Shown: positions 1 to 10,536 of the stretch, one piece after another | Layout of the letters: each line of letters opens with the position of its first letter | How positions within the stretch are numbered: position 1 is the stretch's first letter | Origin: Mesostigma viride | Taxonomy: Eukaryota > Streptophyta > Mesostigmatophyceae > Mesostigmatales > Mesostigmataceae | Length of the DNA stretch: 49,633 bases | Direction: 5' to 3' | NCBI GenBank assembly: GCA_009746045.1 | Contig: RPFO01002216.1 | Span: 1 to 49,633, forward strand | Notes under the pieces: model-generated | The model's input: the letters and a program-made list of their open reading frames with translations, nothing else | What the model was told of the DNA's origin: nothing | Databases searched by the model: none | Program-made: the position numbers and the translations under genes

Positions 1-230
1 GATATGCGTTACATGTACTCCCCACAGGGCTTTGCTCTTCATGGGTTCATAAACACAACAATTATTCAGTAAGAAATTAATAAATTAGGAACATATATCC
101 GTTGGGAGTCACTGCTACACATATACCTGAAAAGGGGCATATGATTTTAATACATTCTGAGCTACAACCTGCAGGTGCATGGGTTTAGTTAACTGGCACC
201 TATACTAGAGGCCTGACATTAGTTAATTAA
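1..230. other. Window edge, no gene; dispersed repeat in part
   Basis: No coding potential is visible. Roughly bases 80-190, read on the minus strand, resemble plus-strand bases 21070-21170: both share a 'cagaatgtatt' block, then a 'catatgcccctt' block, then a 'gatatgttcc'-like block in the same order, with scattered mismatches. This marks an old dispersed repeat in opposite orientations. Nothing else can be supported. Confidence 0.4.
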
Positions 231-846
231 TTATCGGTTTTCTCTGAATATAGTTTAATTAACGCATGCGGGAAAGATAAGGCCGCCATGCCTTGGCCTG
301 GATGTGGAAGGCTGTCTGCGACATGGGCTGATTAATTCGATCTGTACAAAGGGTTTCCTGCTCGCCCGAATTTTCCTTGGATGACCCGGTTGTTTATAAG
401 GGTCGGTGGCTATTAATTAGCGGTCCGAGACAATTAATTGTAGGTTTTATACGACTTGCTTGCAAAGATTCATGTTTGGTTGCACCAGCTGAGGTTAGGT
501 GGGGACCTGTAGGGTCGGCTGCCAGGTTGCTTAACAAATCTTTGGCTGATTTGGGTTCTTTAGTGAGTCGTGATTAATTATTGTATAGTGGATTCGGACC
601 GGCCCAAGGGGTGGATGGGCGAGTTTTATGTTTGTCAGTCTTGGGAACCTTGTACAACTACCTGTACGGTTAACGCACTAGCCTGGGGGTGCGTGGCCAC
701 GTTGTTTGTAGTGGCGTTTTCAGCACTGTTCAGGCCGGCGTGTGACGCATGCCGGTGTTAATTAATTTAGGATGATGTCAGCTTGTGTGTCGGCGGGCCA
801 TGCCTTAAGCAAGCCAGGCAGGCAATGATCCGCAATTGTTTCTTTC
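231..846 (+). repeat. Copy A of a ~617 bp repeat
   Basis: The segment starting 'atcggttttctctgaatata' and ending near 'caattgtttctttc' recurs at about 11328-11946 with few differences; one small block near 630 / 11725 differs by an indel. It is AT-rich with many TTAATTAATT motifs. A 66-codon frame (377-577, TTG start) is open in both copies, with one residue changed. With so little divergence that is no evidence of coding. The nature of the repeat is unknown. It could be a non-autonomous element or a segmental duplication. Confidence 0.8.
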
Positions 847-1639
847 ACAATGGCGGCAATGGCCGCCAGTGCAAAATTGCACATTCTAGCGCGGGTTGCA
901 TCTGTCTTGTAGCCGAGGCAGATGGTGGCACAACCGCTAAGTTGTTCGACCAAGCATAGTATAGTTGGTCGTGCAACGGAAAGAAAATTTAAATTTACCC
1001 CCAATGATGTCGTTTTCCCCGGCTGCGGGTCTTTTTGACATGGGCGAAGGATGGGGCGCTACTCCGGCGGTTTGGCCAGCTTCGGCGGAGCTGTTTATAA
1101 GTTTCTAAAACAGCTCTAGTGTCACATCGCAGGCTTGCCACCTTGCGATGGTGCGTGGGACGTGACCTGGACTCAAAAGGTCCTGAACCAGGTTCCTGTC
1201 AGCAACGGCCTGTTTTTTTCATAAATTATTTTTTGTGGCGGCAGGTCAGTTGTCCAACTGCCCCTGCCGAGGAGGGGTAGTTGGGGACAATAGGAGCCGC
1301 GCTAGAGTTGCGCTCCGAAGCTAGAAATTTCCCTATTGCGAGACTCGAGTTGGGGAGGGCGTCTTAGGGAGGCGAGGCTACGTCAGACCTTTGTCGTTCC
1401 TCTTCGTCTCAGCACCTGCTGCGCGGCTCAGTCTATTATGGTGTCGTAAAACCTCTTTCCTTTTTGGACGGTTCCGGAATTGCGAAATGCTGGCTCTTTT
1501 TGAGGGCTTGCTTTTGGGTGGTCACCGGCTTGTGTCGCATTGTAACCAGCGGCCCCCTGCGGGGGTTAATATAGCCTAGCGCGGGCTGAGTCGCCATTTA
1601 AGATGTTGCGACACGCTCTTTCGCGCACGGTGGTCATGA
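847..1639. other. Unassigned sequence left of the copia element
   Basis: The duplicated unit ends at about 846 and this stretch is unique in the window. It contains GC-rich blocks and short frames only, none with protein-like composition over a useful length. It ends at the GTTTA target site (1640-1644) of the copia-type insertion. With the element removed, it would join directly to the sequence at 11159. Confidence 0.4.
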
Positions 1640-1644
1640 GTTTA

Positions 1645-2261
1645 AGTTGTGAGGGTAAGAATGCCACGAATTCCGCCATGGTTCTTGCAAGAAGTTGCCT
1701 TTATTAATAACAAGGAAACACAGACGTAAGTCACGTCACTTCCAAGACTGCACGCAGCACAGGCGACAGGGTCGCAGTGCCAAGAGAACGTGCACGCAAG
1801 AACTAGCGTCCCGGTGTGACCAAGTCACTCATATAGGTTGTTAGGGACGCGTCCAAGTATTCAGCTGCACTGTCACAGCTGAACTGTCAATCAATTGATT
1901 ACACAGACTCTGGCACGCCTTTGGCGCGCAGATCTATCAATTGTCCATACGGCTAGTCCTGTGGACCTATCCGTACACTAGTCAGCATCAATTGTCTCAT
2001 AGGTCCTGGCGCGCTACAGCACGCCTACCTATCAATTGACCATCAAGTCCTGTACAAGTCCTGTCAACGTCCTGCGGACTATCAAAGTGACACTTGTACA
2101 TCCTGTGTCCGTACGCGCCCACAGTGGCGCGCCGGGTACTGTCGGCACAGCCTAGGAAACGTCATAACTTTTACGTTCCTTAACCAAATGAGGCGTTCAA
2201 GGTGCCGCTGGAAAGAGCGTAACAATCTCTATCCATCTAACGTAAATCCTTTACGTTAACT
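1645..2261 (-). repeat. 3' LTR of the copia-type element
   Basis: This 617 bp copy matches 10537-11153 with a single visible difference. Read as written it starts AGTTGTGAGGG and ends ACGTTAACT, with AGTT/AACT as short inverted ends. The outer flank is GTTTA at 1640-1644. It is the downstream LTR because coding and the purine tract run on the minus strand. Confidence 0.9.
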
Positions 2262-2280
2262 CCAATCCCTTCTTTTCTTT
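2262..2280 (-). promoter_or_regulatory. Polypurine tract of the copia-type element
   Basis: On the minus strand the bases directly before the left LTR read AAAGAAAAGAAGGGATTGG, a purine-rich run abutting the LTR. This is the expected plus-strand primer site in LTR retrotransposons, and it fixes the left repeat as the 3' LTR. Confidence 0.75.
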
Positions 2281-2364
2281 AGGGATCACATCCCCTGCCA
2301 GGGACCCTTGAAGTAGCTTGAAATGTCCTTCACTCCAGCTTGAAGCTTGAACAGATGTCTTTAA

Positions 2365-4063
2365 CCCCTAAATGGTCTGGCTGCCGATTTTCCGCCTAAA
2401 ACTGAGTTACAGCCGACACGTCGGCCCCTTCTCGGGGGACCAAATGCCGCGAAAACTATTGAGAATTAGGAAAAGTTTAGCTGAGAAGATCGAAAGTTTA
2501 TAATTTTCCTCACAGCATGGTACTAGGGTTTGCATACTTCTGACAAAGTTATAGAGGTGTTCTGGTCGGTCAAAGTACAAGGGGTCAGGGTACTTTTTCG
2601 CGTACAACGTGCATTCCGGAAAACGACGACCTGGCCATGGCGGCTTGCGCCCACGCATGGCATTTACGTTTGCGTTCGAATTTTCTGGCCAAACTTAAGA
2701 TATTGATTTTATACGTCCTAAAGATGATACAGGCCAATTTTTGGTTCGCGGGAATGCCATTTGATAGGTTTCGGCAGCGTTCTTGCTGGAAAAAACTGCG
2801 ATCAGGCCGGACGATAGAAACGTTGACAGCAATACCTTTCCGGCGTATTTTAAAGGATATATTGGTTTCTTTGTACTTTTTATGATACATAGTAGTCGTA
2901 AACGTGCAAGGGTGGCCAGAAATCGCCGAATCCAGCGACCATGCTGCACAACTTTGGTGTGCCGAAATGCCCCATTTTGCGGCCACCGCCTGGGCCAAGG
3001 TAACGCCATCCATGCCTGGTAAAGCTTAAGCATCGTTTTCCTATCGATGTTTGACGTTTATATATACGTTCTAGCTTGTGTAGCACATTCTTTTTGCATT
3101 ATTCATGCTCTTTCTTGACCCTGGCCTGGCCCCTTTCTAAAACACCCTTCTTAGATGCTTCCATCAGTCAGTTGACCTGCCACAGGGTGATGGTGATAAG
3201 TTTTAGAGGCTGTATGGGTTTGAATACCTCCATATATGTTTGTTATACATTTCCCACACACATATTGCATGAGTGTGAGGCAGTTGGCTGGTCTCTGTGG
3301 CATCATCAAGCATGTAACCGGTGAGTAGAAGCTTCCCATTGTCAGCATGTGCCACCAGGTGTGCTGGCCATCACCTGGCAAGCTATAGCAGCTTAGGCCT
3401 AGTTTATCCTTGCTAGGGCAAGCTGAAATAGGCTTAAAATCACTAGTTTGTTGGTGGCTGCCTCCTAGAATGCATGCCTTGCGTAGGGTATCCGTACCAC
3501 GTTACCTACGTGCATGGACAAGGTGGCACCTGCACATAGGTGCCATGTAAGGGCAGTGTGATGATGCAGTTATGTTTCCCCATCATTGTGGAAGGGAAAT
3601 GTATTGTGTGGCATGGTTGGGGGCCATATTAGTTGGTATTAGTAGGTAGTATGCCCACTCCTACCCCCTTGGTTGCTTTTTACCAACGGTACCCCTATGG
3701 GCTGTACTGGGTGTAACTGCTGGTATACCCACCCAAATGATGACCCCAATGGCTCAAACTGTTCAGCAACTAATTTTTTATCATCCCTGAAGTGGTAGGT
3801 GCCTAGCTCTTACAACATAATTCAAAATGCACATTCTACCAAAAATGAAAACGCTCGTCTTGACCCCCCTGACTTTGACGGCAGTTATACATGGCCTAAC
3901 CTGCATATATGTAAGGTTGTGATATACCAACCCGAAGGGCAACTCATGGACATGCTTGGCCCCCAAGGACAGCCATTGGATATGGGTGGGTTGGATGGCA
4001 TCTGGTTTGCAAAATTGTGAAGTTACAGCCGATGCATCGGCAGTATTTCTGCCCATTTAGGGG
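2365..4063. mobile_element. Non-autonomous piggyBac-like element (TTAA target)
   Basis: The left end reads TTAA then CCCCTAAATGG (2361-2375). The right end reads CCATTTAGGGG then TTAA (4053-4067). The 11 bp terminal inverted repeats begin with CCC and are flanked by the tetranucleotide TTAA, the hallmark target duplication of the piggyBac superfamily. Subterminal GTTACAGCCGA motifs occur near both ends (about 2405 and 4022) as direct copies, each followed by a short palindrome (GCCGACACGTCGGC, GCCGATGCATCGGC). No transposase frame is seen inside, so a ~1.7 kb non-autonomous derivative is the best reading. It sits in the 3' untranslated part of the copia element. Confidence 0.7.
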
Positions 4064-4067
4064 TTAA

Positions 4068-4913
4068 TGGCCATTGCCATTCCCCCAGCCCTTTCTTTTA
4101 AGGAACTGGAAAAGAAACAGATCTGCCACAGGGAAAACCATTCCATGAGAAATGGATAAAAACCTATGGAAGTGGCATTACAGAGTACCACCAGATATTA
4201 GAAGCACACAAAATTAAATACATACAGGTTAATTCTATGAGGTCTTCTCCAGGAATTAATCCCATCACCTCGGTAGAGCCTCCAGTACAATGACCTTCTG
4301 GCGGTGAGTTACATTAATCCCAGATACTAATCCCATAAAACCCAGTACATATTCAATATAAGTACAATAAATCCATGACAATTAAAATACCACTTGACAA
4401 AGTAAGGCGTATTACAATAGTTTGCCTGTCATTCTCTCAACAGGGGTCTATTGGCGCCCGTCTTACGGCGCCCGTCTACTTGCCAGATGGTAAACTGCCA
4501 CAGCAAACAAATGACAAAATGAAACACATAGGCAACAATTAAATCCTGCCCTGGGGAACTAGGGAAGTCTGAACAGGCAAACACCTGAACAGGCCAGCTT
4601 GTAGAAACATAATACCAGGGAATCGAACCCCGCCCTATAAACCCCAGAATAAAGGTTCCCAGACCATTGTGAGAGTATGTACAAATATACATTTCTTTTA
4701 AAATAGAATACATGGTCTGTAATGGACCTGTCAACCTTGTGTAGTCAACAGCATGAACCCCAGCCAAAACCTGGCTGTATCCTGATTAAAATCAGAGTGA
4801 GTGTACCATGGTCCATGAGCCTTAGTACAGACTAAAATACAGGTATTATGCCAGTCACAATGCTGACACTACCACACAATCTGCTCTCCAATGCCCTATA
4901 ACCATGCACCAGC
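4068..4913 (-). other. 3' untranslated region of the copia-type element
   Basis: This lies between the Pol stop (4914) and the TTAA element. The minus strand carries a 112-codon frame (4767-4429) from a CTG codon, hydrophobic in places, with no recognisable motif; I do not call it a gene. At about 4449-4475 the motif AGACGGGCGCC occurs twice in tandem on the minus strand. Together with its flank it resembles the first codons of gag at 9648. The stretch is probably untranslated sequence between pol and the 3' LTR. Confidence 0.45.
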
Positions 4914-7900
4914 TTAGACAGCTTGCTGAGATGGGTCCATCAGAGACTGAAGAACCTTGTATTGCACTGCTGCCTTCTGCACTAGCTTGGTCAAAGCATC
5001 AGCAGGATTGTCAACCCCAGGGATATGCTCAATATTGGCCAAGGAGGACAACTCCTTAAGAAGGAGATAATCCAAGTCCCTACTTCTGGCCATCTGCCTG
5101 TGCACAAACTGCACCATCCCCATGGAGTCTGTTTTTAGAAGAGTGGTAACCTGAAGTGGCCAAGGAGTGTTAGAAGTCATCTGATGAAGCAACTCCTTCA
5201 GATAAAGGCTTGTGTGAATGCCTTCACAAATAGCCCTGCATTCTGCCACATCACTGCTGACAGCCACCCGTTTGTGCAGGCGACTAAACCAGCTCACCAA
5301 ACTCCCCAGGCCTTCCTGTCTGAGCACAAAGAGCCCTGCAGCCCTGCCCCTGACCTTGGAGACCTGCCTGCTGTCCATTGAGCTATCCACATACAGCTCC
5401 ATGCAAATGGGTTGTGATAAATCCACTGCAGACAACAGAATGCCAGATGAAGCCCTGACCTGATCAGCCACCTTGGCAGACCCTAGCTCCACCAGCATGT
5501 CATCAGGCAACCTGGCTATGACCATAAGGTCTGGCCTGGAAATGCCTGCCACCCAAGCAACCATGCCCCTCACCATGGGACACAGTGCCTGTGTGATGGT
5601 TGGAGGAAGCTTGCTAATGAGGGTCTCTTGATAATCATTGCCCCCCACCAGCAGCATACGCCACTCCCCCCCTTCTTCACCAGTGTGGCCTCCATGCCCA
5701 CAAACAGCAGAGGCTCATTCTCCACCTGCCATTGCTCCCTACCCAGAGGAAACTTGGACTTAATGATGGAGATCAGCTCCTTAAGCCACGACGTGGGAGC
5801 TATCAGATGTAGGTCATCCCCGTGCAGCGAAGCATACACTGGCAGGCCTTCCCATTGCCCCAGAAACAGACAGGGGTCTACAGGAGAGACCTTCAAGTTG
5901 CAATGCTCCTTCAGGAAACGGTTGAGAGTCTCCCTCCAGATTATTGGACTTGACCTCAGGCCCTCCAGGCCCTTGAGGATTTTAAGGAACTCCGTGTGGA
6001 TGTCCCTTTTCCATACAGCAGGCACCCTAACATAGAAAGGCGTCTTGCCCTCCCACTTTTCCTGTGCCACATCTGCATCCCCTCCAGAAATGCCCTCTTG
6101 AAGTCTACCACCACTGAGCCATAGTCCAAGCCCTTGTTGAGAAGGCCTAGAAAGACACACAGCAGCAGCCTCCAAGTATCATGCAGCATGCCAGGGGTAT
6201 ACAACTCCTCAGCAGTGCACTCACCAGTACCCTTGAACTCATTCAGCACTGGCCTGACATGTGGTACCTTGACCCCGTCCACCTCCTTCATCTTGATGAC
6301 AAACTTGAGCTTGAGTAGACGTCGTGCAGGAGGCAGGTCATTGACAGGTTCCACGCATTTCTTGGAGATCCAGTCCTCCCCAGATTTAATCAGACCCAGT
6401 GTGACCTGGGGACACATAATGGGAGAGGACATGAGCTTCACCAGGCCTTGGTAGTTGATAGGGCTGTGTCCAGCAAGTGAGTGAGGACCAATGCCCAAAC
6501 TGCTTGGATGACTAGCAGCTGGCAGTATGAGGTCATCAACCAAGGGCTCCTGCCCCTGGCACACTTGCACACGCTTAACCGACCTGGTTACTGCACGTGA
6601 TAGGTGAGTGGTCCTGAAATTAATCAGTGGGACCTGACCAGCCCCTTCCTTAGTCAGGAGAGAGGACGTGATCACTACCCCATCCTGGCATAGGAAATTC
6701 TGCCCCAGAAGAGCAGGTCCTTGATAGCCCTCCAAGACACAAAAAGCAGTGTCCTGTCCAAGGATAGGAATGAATACCTCACCCAGTACCTTCACGTGTA
6801 CCCCGCCACTGAAGTCAGACACAAACTGATAGCTGGGTTCAGACATGCTGTACCCTGCTGCAGCCCTGGTCCCAATGATGGAGACCTGAGAATTAGTGTC
6901 TACCTCTAAGGCAGTGTCCAGCCCCAGATTGCCATGCCACCTGAGCTTGGCTACCTTGGGCTGCTTCTTGGCCCTTTGTAGAGCCCCAATCAATCCAGCC
7001 AAACTTGTCCCCCTGGGCTTGGTTAGTGCCTTGGGCTTGACAGTTGACTCCCCAGCTGTTGACCTTGCAGCCTGTTCAACAAGTACCTCTGCAACCTGGC
7101 CAGGGCTGACAGATTCCCCTGCAACAGATGTGGTCGTTGCGTCAGTGATGTCACCTGGGACCTGAAAATCCTGCAGATCCTGTGAGCCTTGTGCCTGACT
7201 GCCCTCATTCATCAGGTTAGGCTTGACATATGACCAACTCAGCCGGTGTACATGCTTTGGTTCGTCCTCCATGCTGACCAAGCATGCGTGGCTAGCTTCA
7301 TCAACCTGGGTAACCACCCCAGGACTCCAGCTACCACGTTTGCCATAAAGGCTAGGTTCCTTCCAAGCTAGGACCTTCTGACCCACTTGTGGCTCCAGCA
7401 TCTTCCAACCCCGGTCCTTCTCCCTCAGCTTGGCAAAGGTGACATGTGCAGCATGTTTCCAGCCCTCCAGCACATGTGGTGGGCACAGGCCATGATATAG
7501 ACCCATTGGGCTGACAGCAACTCCATCATAGTAGAAGTTAACCCTGCTGTTCAGCTGCTGCTCCACGTTCCTCAGCCATGCACTCCTGACAAGTGCAGGT
7601 GCAGACAAGGGTACCCAGTCTTCAGAGATGATCAATTTCTTGACCTCCTGGATTGCCCTCTCGATAGCACCCTGCTGCCCATGAGCCTCCCTAGGTGTAA
7701 CCAGCAACTCAGGAAGGGTAGGATCACCCTTGAGATGCTGAAACTGCATGTCCACCTGGATCCTTGTGGTAGGAAACTTGGCTCTTACATTCTGCAGGGC
7801 AGCCAGCAAGTACCTGTTCTTCATAGAAGGTAAATGCTCCAGCACCTTGTATTTCGTGTACCTGTCCACGCACACCAACAGTTGCATGCCCCTGATGTGT

Positions 7901-8538
7901 TGGATATCACACTGCAGATCACCAATGCTCTGAGGTAGAGCTTTGGCATGTGATTTCCTGGGCTTGTTGGAGGACAACTGGCACTTACACCGTGAGGCAG
8001 CTTGCTGACACGCCTTAAGAAGGGGTGCCCTGCCCATACGGAAGGCAAAGTTGTTTGACAGAGAAGTGGCATGCCCAAACATGTTGTGGATTCGGGCACC
8101 CAACTCCTGGTACACAGAGGAAGCAGTCCCTGGCACAGTCAGGACTGTGCTGTCAGGTTGTCCAGCATCACCATGCTGACTTCCATCCTGTTCTGACTCA
8201 GAGCCTGAGTCACCCTGCTCATGCCCAACACCTGGACCGCCAGCAGGGACCACATGCATACCACCAGAGGCCTTCACACCCCTCTGTGGTTGTACATTGG
8301 TTTCTCTCAAAATGAGAGGTCCACCCTCGTGCCCAGCACGAGGATGCATGGGGTCAGACATTCTTACAGCTGCATCAGCTGTCAAGGACGTCTTCATAGG
8401 AACCTGTACCTCTCCAGGTGACCTGGGGCCACACTGAACCTGGAGATCACCCTCTTGTTGCCCAGATATAAAATCTGCATTGGAGCACCTGGCCTCCCCC
8501 TTGGGTGAATTAAGGTGTGTAGGGGTTGCCTCAGACAG
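4914..8538 (-). CDS. Copia-type Pol: integrase, retropepsin-like, RT, RNase H (two 1-base frameshifts)
   Basis: The frame continues directly from gag after an in-frame TGA (8541-8539); the first Met in this part is at 8397. Counting from that Met, integrase lies at about residues 100-290, with His104/His109/Cys137/Cys139 as possible zinc ligands and Asp164, Asp216 and Glu246 as catalytic candidates. A beta-rich region follows (~335-392). A retropepsin-like domain comes next (~490-585, Asp-Thr-Asn at 500-502 and ALLGQNFL near 572), then RT from ~680, whose first catalytic Asp is in VVVDFKRAFLEG. After one-base shifts at C4 (6079-6082) and C7 (5666-5672) the RT continues with LHGDDL in place of the usual YVDD. 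RNase H follows, with YVDSSMD, a TDSMG motif and NPADALTKL near the end. Canonical copia order is protease-integrase-RT-RNase H; here the protease-like domain follows integrase. Restoring one base in each run reopens the frame. Confidence 0.85.
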
Positions 8539-9648
8539 TCACTGCTCCTTGTTGTCTTCTTGCTGACTGCCCTTTGAAGGCTGGCCCTGGGACTTGTTGT
8601 TGTTCTTCTTGTTGTTGTTGTTGTTATTCTTGTTGCTGCCCTGGCCCTGGGACTTCTTGAAGCTGGGACACTCCTTCTTGATGTGCCCCCACCCCTTGCA
8701 CAGGTAGCATTGTATCTTTGACTTGCCCTGGCCTCCTCCCCCGTTGTCAGACGCGTTGCCCTGCTTGGGCTGACCACCCACCCGCCTGAACACCGACTTG
8801 GAGTGTGACCTCCTGTCAGAATCAGGTGAATGATCTCCCTTGCGCTTGTTATGGTTGCCCCTCGCCCTCCTTGGCTTCTGTCAGCCTCAGACGTCTTGGA
8901 GCCCCCTGGGTACGCCCCCTGCCTGGGTAGCCTTCACTGCTGGCACTCCACCCTCAAACAGCTCCTCTGCCTCGAGTGCTTGTTTGATTATGACCTTGTA
9001 GGCCTTGAGGGTTGAGTGTGGGGCACACATGACCTTTAAAGAGCCACGTGTAGCCTTATCCAGCCCAGAACCTTCAACCAGTTGGTCAGGGCTATGTTAT
9101 CTGCACGTTGAAACCGTGGCCCTGCCTCCTCAACCATTTTGCAATAGTTAAGGAAATTCTGGATGAGATCCCCCTTGACCTCCCACCCTTGATACTTGTC
9201 TGCCAATGGATGCCGACCTTCTTTCGCTGGTCTTCAGCAACTCCTTCAGCTCAGCTACATACACTGCCCAGGCCTTGTTGGCCTTCTTGCATTCCCTGGT
9301 TAGGTCCTTGATCTGATCAGTGCACTTGCCAAACGTGCTGCTGCCTATCCAGATCTGATAGTAGTTGTACCCCGTACAAACTAGGAAACCCTTCCAGCCC
9401 TTCCACAAACTCTTCAGCCTGCTTAGGCTTAGAGTCAGATGTCACAGGTTGCAGCTGATTACAATTAATAACCCTGAGTGGTAAGGTCAAAACCATGAAC
9501 AGCTTGTGCATTATTATTATTGTAGGAAGTTGGTAATCTCTCCGGTAACCCCCACGTCATCTACGTGAGCGGTCCACTACCAGCACCACCACCATTCCCA
9601 CTGGCTGGGGCACCCTTGCTACGGCGCCCGTCTGCCATTCTGCACTAG
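8539..9648 (-). pseudogene. Copia-type gag with zinc knuckle (several frameshifts)
   Basis: The likely start is the ATG at about 9648 (MADGRRSKGAPASGNGGG), just after a TGCAG that could be a splice acceptor. The frame soon breaks, then continues in other frames (VINCNQLQPV near 9460, KCTDQIKDLTRECKKANKAW near 9310, WEVKGDLIQNFLNYC near 9170). The C-terminal 84 codons (8793-8539) are intact, Asn/Lys/Gln-rich, with a CCHC knuckle CYLCKGWGHIKKEC (about 8709-8668) for RNA binding. The frame ends CAG TGA CTG, and Pol continues in the same frame beyond that single stop. At least three frame changes are needed to join the gag pieces. Given the near-identical LTRs, some may be sequence errors. Confidence 0.65.
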
Positions 9649-9802
9649 AAGCTATTCAAAGAACACCTCAGCAAAGCAGCAGAAAATATGTACAAAATTG
9701 TCGCCACTGCCGCCTGCGCCGGTGTCGCTCCGCCCCGCGAATTGCCGCTGAAAATTCGACAAAAAAATGTCGACGAGTACTGCAAAAGAAAATTAGGCCG
9801 AC

Positions 9803-10512
9803 CTAGTAGTCAAGGCCCCTGAAGTCGCAGTACGTGTATACGAACTCACGATCCTCCATATCCAGCTCCGGACCTGCACCGGTATGATTAAAACCGGCGT
9901 GCTCCCCGCCGCGTAAGTTGCGACGCGCCGACGCGCGACGAGGCGCAGAGGATGTGTAAAGATCGTCAATAATTCCCACCCCGCGGGAATCCACTCTCGC
10001 ACAGAGGCGAGAAATGCCACCAGGTTAATTAAAACCTGGCGCTCGCGACTGCGCACGCCGCGTGTGAGCAGCGATAACAGCGCGAGATCCTGAAACAAAT
10101 TTGTCGACACCGCCGGCGCGCCCCCCGTGCGTAGCGATGCCCAGTTTTGTAGGTTTCTCTGGTAACCGGTGAGTGAAGAGATGATGTTGTCCAACTCTTC
10201 AATGGCAGTCGTGACTTCGGTCACGGACCGCAAACCTCCCCGCACCTGGACCGTAAATGTCGATAAAATGTTTCGGATCTGGTCCAATAGTGCGCGAACA
10301 GCCGGCACCAGTGCTGGCAAATCGGGGTCCTCGGGGTTATCCCCGAGCAATGCGTGAGCTGCACGCTGCTGACGATGAAGCTCGTCGAGCGAGACGGTGA
10401 CTTCGTCGAGCAATTGCTGCCACGACGGCACAGTCGGTCTTGACGAAGAACCAGCCGGCGGAGCGGCTATTTCCTCATCGTCCGGAATCCGAAATTCTTC
10501 AGAATTTGGCAT
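9803..10512 (-). CDS. ORF0: unknown protein directly after the 5' LTR
   Basis: The ATG at 10512 (MPNSEEFRIPDDEE) lies 24 bases inside the right LTR. The protein is about 236 residues. It starts with an acidic/Pro-rich tail, then a long mainly helical stretch (LDELHRQQRAAHALLG, VRALLDQIRNILSTF, IEELDNIISSLTGYQRNL), then an Arg-rich segment and an acidic C-terminus ending DMEDREFVYTYCDFRGLDY. A one-base shift in C4 at 9979-9982 separates the halves; with one base added the frame runs to the stop at 9803. A pyrimidine-rich TTTTCTTTTGCAG follows 10-20 bases downstream. I recognise no family. It could be an extra capsid-like or accessory protein of the retroelement, or an unrelated captured gene. 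Position and strand tie it to the element. Confidence 0.6.
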
Positions 10513-10536
10513 CTTTTTGACAGAGCGTGTAATACG

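Noticed and set aside
377-577. 66-codon frame conserved in both 617 bp copies (also 11472-11672)
   Set aside because: The copies are too similar for conservation to mean anything, and the frame starts with TTG.
4595-4680. tRNA-like T-arm (GGGGTTCGATTCCC) on the minus strand
   Set aside because: No matching acceptor stem, D-arm or anticodon arm could be folded at the right distances upstream. It probably is a chance motif or a decayed fragment.
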